Below, in pieces: positions 16,344 to 24,585 of a stretch of DNA of 64,000 nucleotides. How positions within the stretch are numbered: the first letter of the stretch is position 1; each line of letters begins with the position of its first letter. The notes below the pieces were generated by a model, which had not been told where the DNA came from, searched no databases, and worked only from the letters and a program-made list of their open reading frames with translations. The translations under genes were made by a program, and so were the position numbers. Source of the DNA: SZUA-36 sp963801195 (GTDB taxonomy: Bacteria > Pseudomonadota > Gammaproteobacteria > Xanthomonadales > SZUA-36); NCBI GenBank assembly GCA_963801195.1, contig CAWDDX010000003.1:558001-622000 (forward strand), written 5' to 3'.

Positions 16344-17108
16344 ATGTCTGATAGCAAGGGGCTAAACTGGAAAACCTGGCGTTGGGAGACCGTCGGGTCT
16401 TATGCGTTTCTGGTCGTAGCGCTTGTTTTCGCGGTAATCGCTCTCGGCGATGCGTTCGAAGACCATGTGATGATTTTCGAGAACTGGCTCGCTGCCCATG
16501 GATATTGGGCGCTTATTATCGCTGTAGTGCTTTATACCGTACTTGCCGCTCTTTTCGTGCCTGACACCCTGCTTGGTCTGATCGTCGGAGCCTCGTTTGG
16601 TTTTACCCGCGGGATCATCATCGCGGTCGTCGCCAGTCTGATCGCCGCCAGCGTGGAGTACCTTTTGGCACATCGTCTGCTTAAGCCGCTGATCGACAAA
16701 TACCTGGGTAAAAAGCCCGGCATGAAGGCCATGCAAAAAGCCGTCAAAGAGCAGGAATTCAAACTGCAGTTCCTGATTCGCCTGACACCGATAAACCGGG
16801 CCGTTACCAGCTACGTGCTGGGTGCATCGGGCGTGAGGTTTCCGGGTTTTATAATGGCCGCAGCCGGTTTCTTGCCACACCTCTGCCTGGAGGTCTACTC
16901 CGGTTACGCAGGAAAGCACCTCGCATTAATGTCGGGTCAAACACCAGGAATAGCTGTGTTGCACGAAGTGCTGTTAATCGTCGGATTGCTGGTCACGATC
17001 ACCGTCATATTCCTAATCTCAAGAGCAGCAAAAAAGGCTGTCGAGAGTGCAGTGGAACACCAGATCGACACCTGGCCCGCAAAGAAGGCAAAGAAGGGGT
17101 CAGAGTAA
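16344..17108 (+). CDS. TVP38/TMEM64 (VTT/DedA-type) membrane protein
   Basis: This protein of 254 residues has five or six membrane helices and the VTT-domain pattern: FVPDTLLGLIVGASFGFTRG followed by LIAASVEYLLAHRL and FKLQFLIRLTPINRAVTSYVLG. Such proteins act as lipid scramblases or transporters in the inner membrane; the substrate is not predictable. I chose ATG 16344; a TTG at 16326 with AGAAGG upstream is possible. The last residues (KKGSE) and the stop are encoded by the first arm of the palindromic repeat that follows, so the original C-terminus may have been replaced. Confidence 0.82.
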   Translation: MSDSKGLNWKTWRWETVGSYAFLVVALVFAVIALGDAFEDHVMIFENWLAAHGYWALIIAVVLYTVLAALFVPDTLLGLIVGASFGFTRGIIIAVVASLIAASVEYLLAHRLLKPLIDKYLGKKPGMKAMQKAVKEQEFKLQFLIRLTPINRAVTSYVLGASGVRFPGFIMAAAGFLPHLCLEVYSGYAGKHLALMSGQTPGIAVLHEVLLIVGLLVTITVIFLISRAAKKAVESAVEHQIDTWPAKKAKKGSE

Positions 17109-17185
17109 AGGGACAGAGTGGCCACTCAAAGAAGGGGTCAGAGTAAAGGGACAGAGTGGCCACTCTGTCCCTTTACTCTGACCCC
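17090..17185. repeat. GGGGTCAGAGTAAAG repeat: 38-bp tandem copy plus 52-bp perfect palindrome
   Basis: A 38-base unit is repeated at 17090-17127 and 17128-17165. From 17134 to 17185 the DNA is a perfect 52-base palindrome with no loop. The core GGGGTCAGAGTAAAG also appears at 23810 and 33524, and in shorter form at 23147. It separates the converging TVP38 and S9 genes and may serve as a two-way terminator. It supplies the stop codon of the TVP38-type gene. Confidence 0.85.
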
Positions 17186-17215
17186 GGTCGTCCGGTCGTC
17201 TGACCCGGTCGTCGG

Positions 17216-19636
17216 CTATTTCAGGTTGGTTTCAAACAGCCTGAAGATCCTGCGGTACTCGTCCAGCCAGCTGTCCGCATGCACGAATCCATGCGGGTCC
17301 AGCGGGTAGATGGCGATCTCGAAATCCGGTTTATGCAATTCGATCAAACGTTGCACCAGCATCACGGTATCCTGGAAAAAAACGTTGTCATCCTGCATAC
17401 CACTGGCTAACAGCAAGGCGCCCTCCAAACCGTCGGCAAATTCGATCGGTGAACTCTGCCGGTAGGCCTCGGGGTCGATATCCGGGGTATTGAGTATATT
17501 GGCGGTGTAGCCGTGGTTGTAATGCGACCAGTCGGTGACCGAGCGCAATGCAGCGCCGGCTTTGAACACTCCGGGCGCGCGGAACATCGCCATGCAGGTC
17601 ATGAAACCGCCATAAGAACCGCCATAAATACCGATACGCTCGCGGTCGACGCCATAGTTGCCAACGATGTATTCCACGCCATCCAGCAAATCCTCCAGTT
17701 CAGGGTGACCCATTTGCCGGTAGATCGCTGTGCGCCAGTCACGTCCGTAACCTTCGGAGGCGCGGTAATCCATGTCGATGACGAGGTAGCCGTGTTGCGT
17801 CAGCATGTTGTGAAACATGCCCTCGCGAAAATAGTACGGCCAGCCCATGTCCGAGTTTTGCGTGTAGCCGGCGCCGTGTACGAACATGACGGCGGGATAT
17901 TTTTTGGACGGGTCGTGATCCGCGGGCAGATAGATTTTCGAATAGATCGGATCATCGCTGTGTGACGAGGGTATGGCAACGATATCCGGGGTCATCCAGG
18001 GGATGGCCTTGAAGGCCTCGCTCATCGTGTCAGTCAGTTGCCGTGGCGCCGCTCCCGGCCGATTGTCCATGACGTACAACTCGTCGTGGCGGTTGATCTC
18101 GGAATGTGTGATCAACAGGTGTGATTCATCCGGTGATACCTTGACGGAATTGATCCCGCCCATGCCGGTCATCTGCTGAATCTCGCCCGAATCGACGTCC
18201 ACACGGTAGATTTCATAAATACCCGGGTGTTCAACGTTGGCTTCGTAATAAATGTATTGGCCGGACGGACTCAGGGCCGGGTTCTTGACGACAAACCTGC
18301 CCGCGACCAGCGCCTTGCCTTTTTTCTTGCCGATGTCCCTGGAATAAATGCCGAGGTAACCGTGATCCTCCGACAGGAACCAGGCCGTGCGGTTGTCCCG
18401 CAGCCAGCCGTGTTCGATGTGATACGGGTTGACCCAGGCCTTGTCGCTGATGCGGTGCCGGCTGACGGCCTTGTACGTCTCGAAATCGACGGTTGCGATC
18501 CAGCGGTCCTTGTTGTCGACCGCACGGACATACAGCATAGCCTGCGCACCGTCGTCCGACCATTGAATGTCCCAAATCTGCACGCTGCGTTTTTCGGGCG
18601 CCTTCAAACGTTTTTCCGCGGCTTCGCGGTCCTCGCCCTCGGCCACGTATATCTCGACCGCGCTTTTACGCAGATCGGCCAACGGGTCGTCGCCGATCCC
18701 CGGCAGACCGTCGAGGTCGAGTTCGTGCTTTTCACCGCTGTTCAGATCGATCAGCCACACCGCCTGCGGCGCTGGGTTGTTACGCCCGACCAGTGTCCTG
18801 ACGGTCTCGGTTTCGACATAACCGCTTTCGGTGACGTAGTTGGGCATGCTGCCCTTCTGGCCGTCATCGTCCTTTGCGGCCTGTGTCACGAGCAGCAGCC
18901 AGCGGCCTGTCGGTGACAGTGCCTGGCCTTGCGATTTCAGTTTGTCACCCATGTAGACGGGCGCCGCCGGCAGAGCGCTATCGAGTTCGTACAAGGACTT
19001 GTTGCGCTTCGTTGCCTCGTCCTTATCGCTTTTTGATTTTTGCAGGGTGGTAAAAAGCCGCTGCTGGTGGGCTTTGAGCACGTCGAAATCGCCTTTCTCG
19101 TCCGGGTCGTTGCTGAAACGAATATCGGTCACCTGCTCCGTCAGGCCGCTGGCCGGATCGTGTACGAACATCTGCCCGTCGCGTTGGAAGGCAATCCGCC
19201 GGCCATCGCCCATGAACTGCGGGGCGGACTCCTCGACGGCAGTGCGGGTCAGTTGCTTCGTGCTGGTTGCATCCTGCAGGTAGATATCGCCCTTGTAGAC
19301 ATAGACGCGTCGGTCGGCCGCCAGGTTGTAGCTGATCGATGTCTGAAAATCCGTCGACCACGCCGATTCGGCGACATGACTGGTTGCGCCGTCTTCGCTG
19401 TCCACCGCGAACAGGTCACGCAGTTCCGAGCCCTGGCGTTTTTGCTGGTAAAAGACGGTCTTGTTGTCAGCGCCCCAGTAGCTGTTTTCGGGGGCGTTAC
19501 CCAGCCAGTCGGTATCCGCCATGATTTGCTCGAGCGTCAGCGGCGGCATGGTTTCCTGCGCTACGGCATTGACCAGCAGGTTTGCAAAGACGAATACGAG
19601 ATTGACAAGGAGTAGTTCTTTCCAACGAAGTTTCAT
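17216..19636 (-). CDS. Exported S9 (prolyl oligopeptidase/DPP-IV type) peptidase
   Basis: This 806-residue protein has a signal peptide (FVFANLLVNAVAQE), a long beta-propeller part with PD40/TolB-like repeats (for example KNPALSPSGQYIYYEANVE), and a C-terminal alpha/beta-hydrolase domain. The catalytic Ser is in GIYGGSYGGFMT (near residue 674), the Asp in GMQDDNVFF and the His in DPHGFVHAD. Length and order match secreted S9B/S9C peptidases, which trim proline-containing peptides in the periplasm. It is monocistronic, ending beside the repeat at 17090-17185. Confidence 0.92.
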   Translation of the reverse strand: MKLRWKELLLVNLVFVFANLLVNAVAQETMPPLTLEQIMADTDWLGNAPENSYWGADNKTVFYQQKRQGSELRDLFAVDSEDGATSHVAESAWSTDFQTSISYNLAADRRVYVYKGDIYLQDATSTKQLTRTAVEESAPQFMGDGRRIAFQRDGQMFVHDPASGLTEQVTDIRFSNDPDEKGDFDVLKAHQQRLFTTLQKSKSDKDEATKRNKSLYELDSALPAAPVYMGDKLKSQGQALSPTGRWLLLVTQAAKDDDGQKGSMPNYVTESGYVETETVRTLVGRNNPAPQAVWLIDLNSGEKHELDLDGLPGIGDDPLADLRKSAVEIYVAEGEDREAAEKRLKAPEKRSVQIWDIQWSDDGAQAMLYVRAVDNKDRWIATVDFETYKAVSRHRISDKAWVNPYHIEHGWLRDNRTAWFLSEDHGYLGIYSRDIGKKKGKALVAGRFVVKNPALSPSGQYIYYEANVEHPGIYEIYRVDVDSGEIQQMTGMGGINSVKVSPDESHLLITHSEINRHDELYVMDNRPGAAPRQLTDTMSEAFKAIPWMTPDIVAIPSSHSDDPIYSKIYLPADHDPSKKYPAVMFVHGAGYTQNSDMGWPYYFREGMFHNMLTQHGYLVIDMDYRASEGYGRDWRTAIYRQMGHPELEDLLDGVEYIVGNYGVDRERIGIYGGSYGGFMTCMAMFRAPGVFKAGAALRSVTDWSHYNHGYTANILNTPDIDPEAYRQSSPIEFADGLEGALLLASGMQDDNVFFQDTVMLVQRLIELHKPDFEIAIYPLDPHGFVHADSWLDEYRRIFRLFETNLK

Positions 19637-19737
19637 AGTTTGCCCAGGGGGTGTAAATTCAAACCGGCAGTATAGTTACCGGCTCCGGTTACAGGCAAGC
19701 GCAGATAGTCATGGGTGTAAGCATTAACATTAACTTA

Positions 19738-19889
19738 GGGAAGCTCTGATTAATGCCATCCTGGCATCATCAGAGCGCGGCAGCCGAAAAGTGTCATTTT
19801 CGTCTGCCTTACAAATCAACGGCTTGGCGCCGCTGATTTGGCGACACATCCATGTATCGCGTGAACCTCAGAATTAATCAGAGGTTCCC
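19738..19889. mobile_element. Small inverted-repeat element (MITE-like) with TA duplication
   Basis: The ends GGGAAGCTCTGATTAAT (19738-19754) and its near-perfect inverse at 19873-19889 (one mismatch) bound 152 bases, flanked by TA on both sides (19736-19737 and 19890-19891). A TA duplication is typical of Tc1/mariner-IS630 elements. It has no ORF. It landed in the stop codon of the HIT gene: joining the flanks restores GAA-TAA, whereas the present stop is TAG made of TA plus the element's G. A similar word occurs near 61903. Confidence 0.7.
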
Positions 19890-20546
19890 TATTCAAAACC
19901 TTCGAGATTCGCCTGTGCGAGTTTCGACCTGATGTCGTCCACCTCTGACCGCTGTAGGACACCGCCGGAAACCGCCCCCACACAGGCGATGGCCAGGCCC
20001 GGTCCGTTTTGAAGCGGACCACGTGGTGAAGATGCAATTGCGGCACCAGGTTGCCAATCGCCGCGACATTCAGCTTGTCCCCTTTGTAGGTGTGCACCAG
20101 GTATTCCGAAAGACGGCAGGACTCATCCAGCAACAAAGTGCGGTCCGGGCGGGCGAGATCGATGATCTCGCGCACGCCGTCACGGTCCGGCACCAGGATA
20201 AACCCGAATAATTCACCAAGGATCCGGAATTTGCTTTGTCACTGGCGAAACAGTTTGATCGATCGTTCGAAAAAGCATAGCGCCGCTATGGTTTGAGAAG
20301 GATAGGCCAAAATGTGAAGTCAGATGCGTTGCAAAACCGGATAGGACAAACTGTAATCTCGGGAAAAGGCCAACAACTCCTGTATCACCTTGAAATAGAA
20401 GGAAATATGTCACTTACTCGTCCGCCTTGGTGAAACATTCTGGTAAACCAGGGGTAGCTGCTATCGTTCATCAATAACAAATGACACAGTTCAAAGCGGC
20501 CCATGCGGATACAGTCCGCCGCCAGTTGCGGGTGCAATGTGGTCAT
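19889..20546 (-). pseudogene. HIT-family gene split by a 239-bp insertion and frameshifted
   Basis: The N-terminal part starts at ATG 20546, overlapping the stop of the regulator gene (ATGA), and reads MTTLHPQLAADCIRMGRFE to NDSSYPWF. The rest resumes at 20204 with ILVPDRDGVREIIDL and the HIT motif QLHLHHVVRFKTD. Removing 20205-20443 plus one copy of the six-base duplication rejoins the frame exactly (YPW-F-ILVPD). A second lesion, a one-base loss near 19946-19953, shifts the frame after SYSG; the proper tail (SEVDDIRSKLAQANLEGFE) is present in the other frame. The family is the HIT group with QLHxHxxxRxxxDxAWPxPVWG. The gene was once coupled to the upstream regulator. Confidence 0.88.
20205..20443. 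mobile_element. 239-bp MITE inside the HIT gene, 6-bp target duplication
   Basis: Terminal inverted repeats GAATAATTCACCAAGG (20206-20221) and the inverse of CCTTGGTGAAACATTC (20425-20440) match at 14 of 16 positions. The target TAAACC is duplicated at 20199-20204 and 20444-20449. The interior holds no transposase; a small hairpin (CATAGCGCCGCTATG) is visible. The parent transposon is unknown and is not in the window. Confidence 0.82.
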
Positions 20547-21610
20547 GATGCGCGAAACCCGTGATCGCGGGCGAACACGATCGCCTGGCTGCGGTTGCTG
20601 ACACCGAGCTTTTCATAAATACGTGTCAGCTGGTTGCGCACCGTCTTTTCACTGATGAACAGGACCCTGCCGATCTCCACGTTGGTCAGGCCATGCATGA
20701 GCTTGCCGAGAATCTCACGCTCCCGTTCTGAAAGCGTTCTGAAAATTTCGTCTTCAGTTTGTGAACGGACAGCGGTGAAATCCAGGACCGCTTCGCAAAA
20801 CTTTTGCCAGGCCGGTTCGTGCTCCAGCATGATGTGATTGGGCGAATCGAGCATCACGAACCGGGCGCCGGCGATGCCTTCAGCCAGGCGTTGCCCCTGG
20901 CTGAAGGGTGAAATCTGGTCGCCGCTGGCATGCGCCACCAGGGTGGGGACTTCCACCAGTGGCAAGAGACCGCTTATATCGGCTTCCCCGCGGCTGAGCA
21001 GCAAGCGGGCCGCCATGTCCGGACTGACACTGCGGGCGCATAACTCATCAAACCAGTTCAACTGCTCCTCGTTACTTTCGGGTAAAAACTTTTTTGTCAG
21101 CAGGCGGCGGTAAATAGGGTCCGAACGCCCCCACCCCAGCTCGGTCAACTCAACCATCGCCATGCCTTCACGTACATGGTCGGGATTTTTGTGCCGGGTC
21201 CAACCACGCATATATCCACCATACAGAATCAGGTGGGAAACCCGTTCAGGATACCTGACGGCGTACTCAACACAGGCGCAGGCTCCCTGGGAAATACCGA
21301 TCAATGCGAATGGTTGCGTCGGCCGCGCCACTTCGATCACATCCTCGAGGTCATCGATCCAGTGTTCGAGCGCAACGCTTTCAACATCACGTTGGGTCAG
21401 GCCACAGCCCCTTTCATCGTAACGGATCAGCGAAAAATGCCGGCTCAGAAACTGCACCCAGTGCCGAAGCACCGGGCTTTCCCAATCGTACTCAAGGTGT
21501 GTGAGCCAGTTGGAGGCCTTGACCAGCGATGGTCCCGCACCGGAAGTGGCCCAGGCCAGCCGGACCCCGTCCCGGGTTGTCAGGTAGCGGATGGTCTGTT
21601 GCATGTTCAT
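20543..21610 (-). CDS. Alpha/beta-hydrolase fused to LuxR-type DNA-binding domain
   Basis: The N-terminal two thirds form an alpha/beta-hydrolase (YDERGCGLTQRD; nucleophile elbow GISQGACA; late His in NHIMLEHEP). The C-terminus is a LuxR/GerE helix-turn-helix (LSEREREILGKLMHGLTNVEIG, ISEKTVRNQLTRIYEKLGV). Such fusions are thought to sense a small ligand or substrate and regulate transcription. I start at the ATG at 21610 (MNMQQTIRY), as upstream codons lack family resemblance; the frame runs to 21763. It is divergent from the diiron protein and its stop overlaps the start of the broken HIT gene. Confidence 0.87.
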   Translation of the reverse strand: MNMQQTIRYLTTRDGVRLAWATSGAGPSLVKASNWLTHLEYDWESPVLRHWVQFLSRHFSLIRYDERGCGLTQRDVESVALEHWIDDLEDVIEVARPTQPFALIGISQGACACVEYAVRYPERVSHLILYGGYMRGWTRHKNPDHVREGMAMVELTELGWGRSDPIYRRLLTKKFLPESNEEQLNWFDELCARSVSPDMAARLLLSRGEADISGLLPLVEVPTLVAHASGDQISPFSQGQRLAEGIAGARFVMLDSPNHIMLEHEPAWQKFCEAVLDFTAVRSQTEDEIFRTLSEREREILGKLMHGLTNVEIGRVLFISEKTVRNQLTRIYEKLGVSNRSQAIVFARDHGFRAS

Positions 21611-21631
21611 GATGTACCAATTGTAGTAAAT

Positions 21632-21699
21632 CGGGACATTTTTCACACACGATAACAGCGATCGGGCCGACGGCGGGACATTGTTCCCATATGTCCCGC
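21632..21699. promoter_or_regulatory. Candidate operator: three CGGGACAT half-sites
   Basis: GCGGGACAT (21673-21681) and ATGTCCCGC (21691-21699) form a perfect 9-9-9 inverted repeat. A third half-site, CGGGACAT, is at 21632-21639, close to the regulator start. The site lies between the divergent hydrolase-LuxR and diiron genes, so auto- and cross-regulation by that LuxR protein is a fair inference. Confidence 0.55.
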
Positions 21700-21748
21700 C
21701 CGGGCCGCAACGCAGACTGTTTCCACACCCACAAACAAGGAGACAATC

Positions 21749-22714
21749 ATGCAAGCTACACAACGGGTTTTCGAAGTTTCACAACCGTCAGCCACGGCGG
21801 ATCTCAACCAGGCGCGTTACGCGCGCTGTATCGAGGCATCGAAGCGTATCCGCTGGGACATCGACAGAGATGTATTCCGTGGCCGCGATTTTGACTACGG
21901 CCAGAAATTCCTGCCCGACGGCCTCTCACTGGTTCATGAACTGGACTTTCTGGACAGAACTGAAAAACGTTTTCTGAGCCAGGTCCAGGGCCGCACCTAC
22001 GCCAATATTTTTGGCCTGGTGGAACGCTTCATCAACGCCAAGGTACTTCAGATAAGTCGCGAGCATGTTCTCGGCGACCAGGTCGTGCTCGAAGCGCTGA
22101 TCCGCTTCAGCGATGAAGAAATCAAGCATCAGGAAATGTTCCGCCGCATCGACCGGATGTGCGCAGAAGGTATGCCCGAAGGCTACCAACAGGTCGCTGG
22201 CGCGGACGACGTGGCGCGCGTGGTGCTTGGCCGCTCAACCTGGTCCGTGCTGGGTTTGACCTGCCACATCGAGCTGTTTACACAGTTGCATTACAAGCAG
22301 AGTATCCACGACGACAACGGTCTGTCCGAACTCTACAGGGACGTATTTTTCTACCATTGGAAAGAAGAATCCCAGCACGCAATCCTCGATGAACTGGAAT
22401 GGAGACGGGAGGACGCCAGGATCACTGCCTCGGAGCGTGACAAGGCCGTGACGGACCTGATCGACCTGGTTGCCGCCGTCGATGGAATCCTGATCGCGCA
22501 GTCGAAAGCCGATACCGGGTATTTCCTGAAATGCGCCAACCGGACGTTCAGCGCCGCCGAAGAAAAGGCGATCGAAGCCGGAATCCTGAAGGCTTACCGC
22601 TGGCAGTACATCGTTTCCGGTGTCCAGGACCCACGCTTCACCGGCATTCTCGCCGAACTGGTAACCGACACGCAGATGAACCGCATCACGACCGCATTGG
22701 CGCCGTTGATGTAA
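21749..22714 (+). CDS. Ferritin-like diiron protein (AurF-like), function unknown
   Basis: This 321-residue helical protein shows two E-x-x-H motifs, EEIKHQ (Glu124, His127) and EESQH (Glu207, His210), with extra carboxylates in VERF (Glu92) and HIELF (Glu175). That set matches a four-helix diiron site as in AurF-type N-oxygenases and other ferritin-like oxygenases. The substrate cannot be predicted. The start at 21749 follows AAGGAG by seven bases. The next gene begins 24 bases after the stop and is probably co-transcribed. The divergent regulator and the palindrome between them suggest inducible expression. Confidence 0.75.
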   Translation: MQATQRVFEVSQPSATADLNQARYARCIEASKRIRWDIDRDVFRGRDFDYGQKFLPDGLSLVHELDFLDRTEKRFLSQVQGRTYANIFGLVERFINAKVLQISREHVLGDQVVLEALIRFSDEEIKHQEMFRRIDRMCAEGMPEGYQQVAGADDVARVVLGRSTWSVLGLTCHIELFTQLHYKQSIHDDNGLSELYRDVFFYHWKEESQHAILDELEWRREDARITASERDKAVTDLIDLVAAVDGILIAQSKADTGYFLKCANRTFSAAEEKAIEAGILKAYRWQYIVSGVQDPRFTGILAELVTDTQMNRITTALAPLM

Positions 22715-22738
22715 TTCCGGATATTCATGGAGAATCAA

Positions 22739-23131
22739 ATGAACACGCAATCGATATATCAAGAGCAGTTATTCAACCCGACGAGTGCCGGACCGCAAAA
22801 TCCGGCTGTTACCCTGGTCCGCTTTGCATACACGGTGACCAGGTATCTTTTGGCCATCACGGCATGCACGGTTTTGCTGACCGGTTCAATCTGGGCCGCC
22901 ATCGAACCCGGATTAGCGCTCTACCTGCAGGCGTTCAACTGGTCGGCGAGCTTTGTTTTCCTGGCCATTGCTTTAGAGGTGAACAAGCCGTCGACCGCGC
23001 TCACGGCCCTGGCGACCGGCATCACCATCCTGTTGTTGACGGGTTTAAGTACACGCTTTGGCCTCGAGTTCGCCTTATGGGGAACGTTGCTGATATGCGC
23101 CTGGCTGGCAGTCGCGATTATCAAGCGATGA
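22739..23131 (+). CDS. Small four-helix membrane protein
   Basis: This protein of 130 residues has four hydrophobic helices (YTVTRYLLAITACTVLLTG, YLQAFNWSASFVFLAIALE, ALTALATGITILLLTG, LWGTLLICAWLAVAII). I do not recognise a family. The ATG at 22739 has GGAG six bases upstream; another ATG at 22727 overlaps that site and is less likely. Position directly after the diiron gene suggests a shared operon, perhaps as a membrane partner. A palindromic repeat follows the stop. Confidence 0.65.
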   Translation: MNTQSIYQEQLFNPTSAGPQNPAVTLVRFAYTVTRYLLAITACTVLLTGSIWAAIEPGLALYLQAFNWSASFVFLAIALEVNKPSTALTALATGITILLLTGLSTRFGLEFALWGTLLICAWLAVAIIKR

Positions 23132-23146
23132 TCGATGCCGAAATTT

Positions 23147-23191
23147 GGGGTAAAGTGCCAGGTCAGCGACTTGGCACTTTACCCTGACCCC
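23147..23191. repeat. Palindromic repeat, GGGGTCAGAGTAAAG family (short form)
   Basis: GGGTAAAGTGCCAGGTC (23148-23164) pairs with GACTTGGCACTTTACCC (23168-23184) with one mismatch, and the right arm ends in TGACCCC. It lies between converging genes. Confidence 0.75.
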
Positions 23192-23206
23192 TGCTCTGCA
23201 TCGCCT

Positions 23207-23668
23207 TCAAATGGCTGCCACCAGCACGTAAACCGCCATGGCGATCACCGCCACCGAGCCGATCGTATAAAGCGTGGCGCGCACCTCGTGCGACTGCTTG
23301 GTCGCGTAGGCTACCGAATGTGCCAGGCGTGCGACTACAAACGCGTACATCAGGCTGTTCGCCAGCACCAGTGAAGGCCCGGCGGCGACGAATATCAATC
23401 CGCAGGCCAGGAATGCCGGTATGTTCTCGAGGTCGTTGCGGTGCATGCGCCGTGAGCGGTCCACGTAATCGTTGACCTCGAGTTGCTCGGGGCTTGGATC
23501 CTTGTTGATCAGACCCGGTCGCAGATCCTCGGGCGACGCCAGTCCGGCGTTGATCTTGAGCATTCGGTAAACCGTCATCCAGCCCTGTCCCATGATCTTG
23601 AGGACCATGATGGCGGCGGTAATCATGTAGGTCACAAAAACGGGGTTTTCCATCGTGAACAGATTCAT
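23207..23668 (-). CDS. MAPEG-family membrane protein
   Basis: This protein of about 153 residues has four membrane helices and the MAPEG signature RRMHRNDLENIPAF after the first helix-loop, close to microsomal prostaglandin E synthase-1 and glutathione-dependent family members. The helical Arg-x-x-His-x-Asn-x-x-Glu-Asn stretch is the usual glutathione and active-site region. The real substrate is unknown. I start at the ATG at 23668, which has GGAA upstream; Met at 23686 lacks a site. It faces the four-helix protein across a palindromic repeat. Confidence 0.82.
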   Translation of the reverse strand: MNLFTMENPVFVTYMITAAIMVLKIMGQGWMTVYRMLKINAGLASPEDLRPGLINKDPSPEQLEVNDYVDRSRRMHRNDLENIPAFLACGLIFVAAGPSLVLANSLMYAFVVARLAHSVAYATKQSHEVRATLYTIGSVAVIAMAVYVLVAAI

Positions 23669-23784
23669 GTTTGTTCCATTTATCATTCAAAGTTGAATAT
23701 CAGAGCTCCCTCCAGTAGCTTGAGTATAGGAAAGTTGACAGGGGTTCACCGTTTTCAGTTCAAATTGGAAAATCGCTACGGTCC

Positions 23785-23860
23785 GCACCGATGGGGTCAG
23801 AGCACCGATGGGGTCAGAGTAAAGTGCCAGGTTGCCGACCTGGCACTTTACTCTGACCCC
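23785..23860. repeat. Palindromic repeat, GGGGTCAGAGTAAAG family, with duplicated edge
   Basis: Perfect 23-base arms (23810-23832 and 23838-23860) enclose a five-base loop. The left edge holds two tandem copies of GCACCGATGGGGTCAGA (23785-23801, 23802-23818). The right arm supplies the last codons and stop of the dehalogenase gene. Confidence 0.85.
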
Positions 23861-24549
23861 GGCTCCAAGCCAACGATAGCGGGTAACTCCGCCAGGGTTA
23901 ATATGTTCCAGTCGGGTGGCTCCGGAAGTCGCTCGGCGGCCTGGCCAAAACGGTTACACCAGGCCACGCGCAATCCGAATGCACTGGCCGAGTAGGCATC
24001 CCAGCCGTTGGATGACACGAAACAGGTTTCATCCGGCCCGACACCCAGCCGGTCCACGGCCAGCTGGTAAACCGAAGGGTGTGGCTTGAACACCCCGACT
24101 TCCTCGACCGACAGCACGGCATCCAGCAGCGGGGTGATGCCGGCGTTGTCGGCCGCCGCCGATAACATTCCTGGCGAGCCGTTGGAAAGGATCGCCAGCT
24201 GCATACCGCCGGCCTTTAGCCGCGCCAGCGTTTCACCGACTTCGGGATAGGCGTCGAGATCGAGATAAAGATTCATCAAGCGCTCGCGCAAGGAGCCATC
24301 GGCGAGGTCCAGGCTCGCCATCGCGAAATCGAGCGCATCTCCGGTCACTTGCCAGAAGTCGGTGTGGTGGCCGCTCAAACTGCGAAGCCACGTGTACTGC
24401 AATTGTTTGCTGCGCCAAAGCTCCGCCAGCGGTTGCCATTGATCGCCGAGCGCCGCCTGTTCGCGCTCCGCGGCGCTGTTGACATCGAACAAGGTGCCGT
24501 AGGCGTCAAAAACGCAGGCACAAACACCGTCTGAAACCCTGTTTTGCAT
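23848..24549 (-). CDS. Type II haloacid dehalogenase (HAD family)
   Basis: This protein of 233 residues shows the HAD motifs: FDAYGTLFDV (nucleophile Asp), LAILSNGSPGM (Ser-Asn), GVFKPHPSVYQLA (Lys) and SSNGWDAYSASAFG (acid loop of type II L-2-haloacid dehalogenases). These enzymes hydrolyse L-2-haloacids to D-2-hydroxyacids in the cytoplasm, with water attack through the Asp ester. The start is the ATG at 24549, preceded by GGAGG. The C-terminus EPGSE and the TAA stop are read from the palindromic repeat, as in the TVP38 gene. Confidence 0.87.
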   Translation of the reverse strand: MQNRVSDGVCACVFDAYGTLFDVNSAAEREQAALGDQWQPLAELWRSKQLQYTWLRSLSGHHTDFWQVTGDALDFAMASLDLADGSLRERLMNLYLDLDAYPEVGETLARLKAGGMQLAILSNGSPGMLSAAADNAGITPLLDAVLSVEEVGVFKPHPSVYQLAVDRLGVGPDETCFVSSNGWDAYSASAFGLRVAWCNRFGQAAERLPEPPDWNILTLAELPAIVGLEPGSE

Positions 24550-24585
24550 AAGGCCGCCTCCCACGGTCGTAATTCGGCAGCGTGG

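Noticed and set aside
20213..20413. 66-residue minus-strand frame
   Set aside because: It lies inside the 239-base inverted-repeat element and shows no similarity to a transposase.
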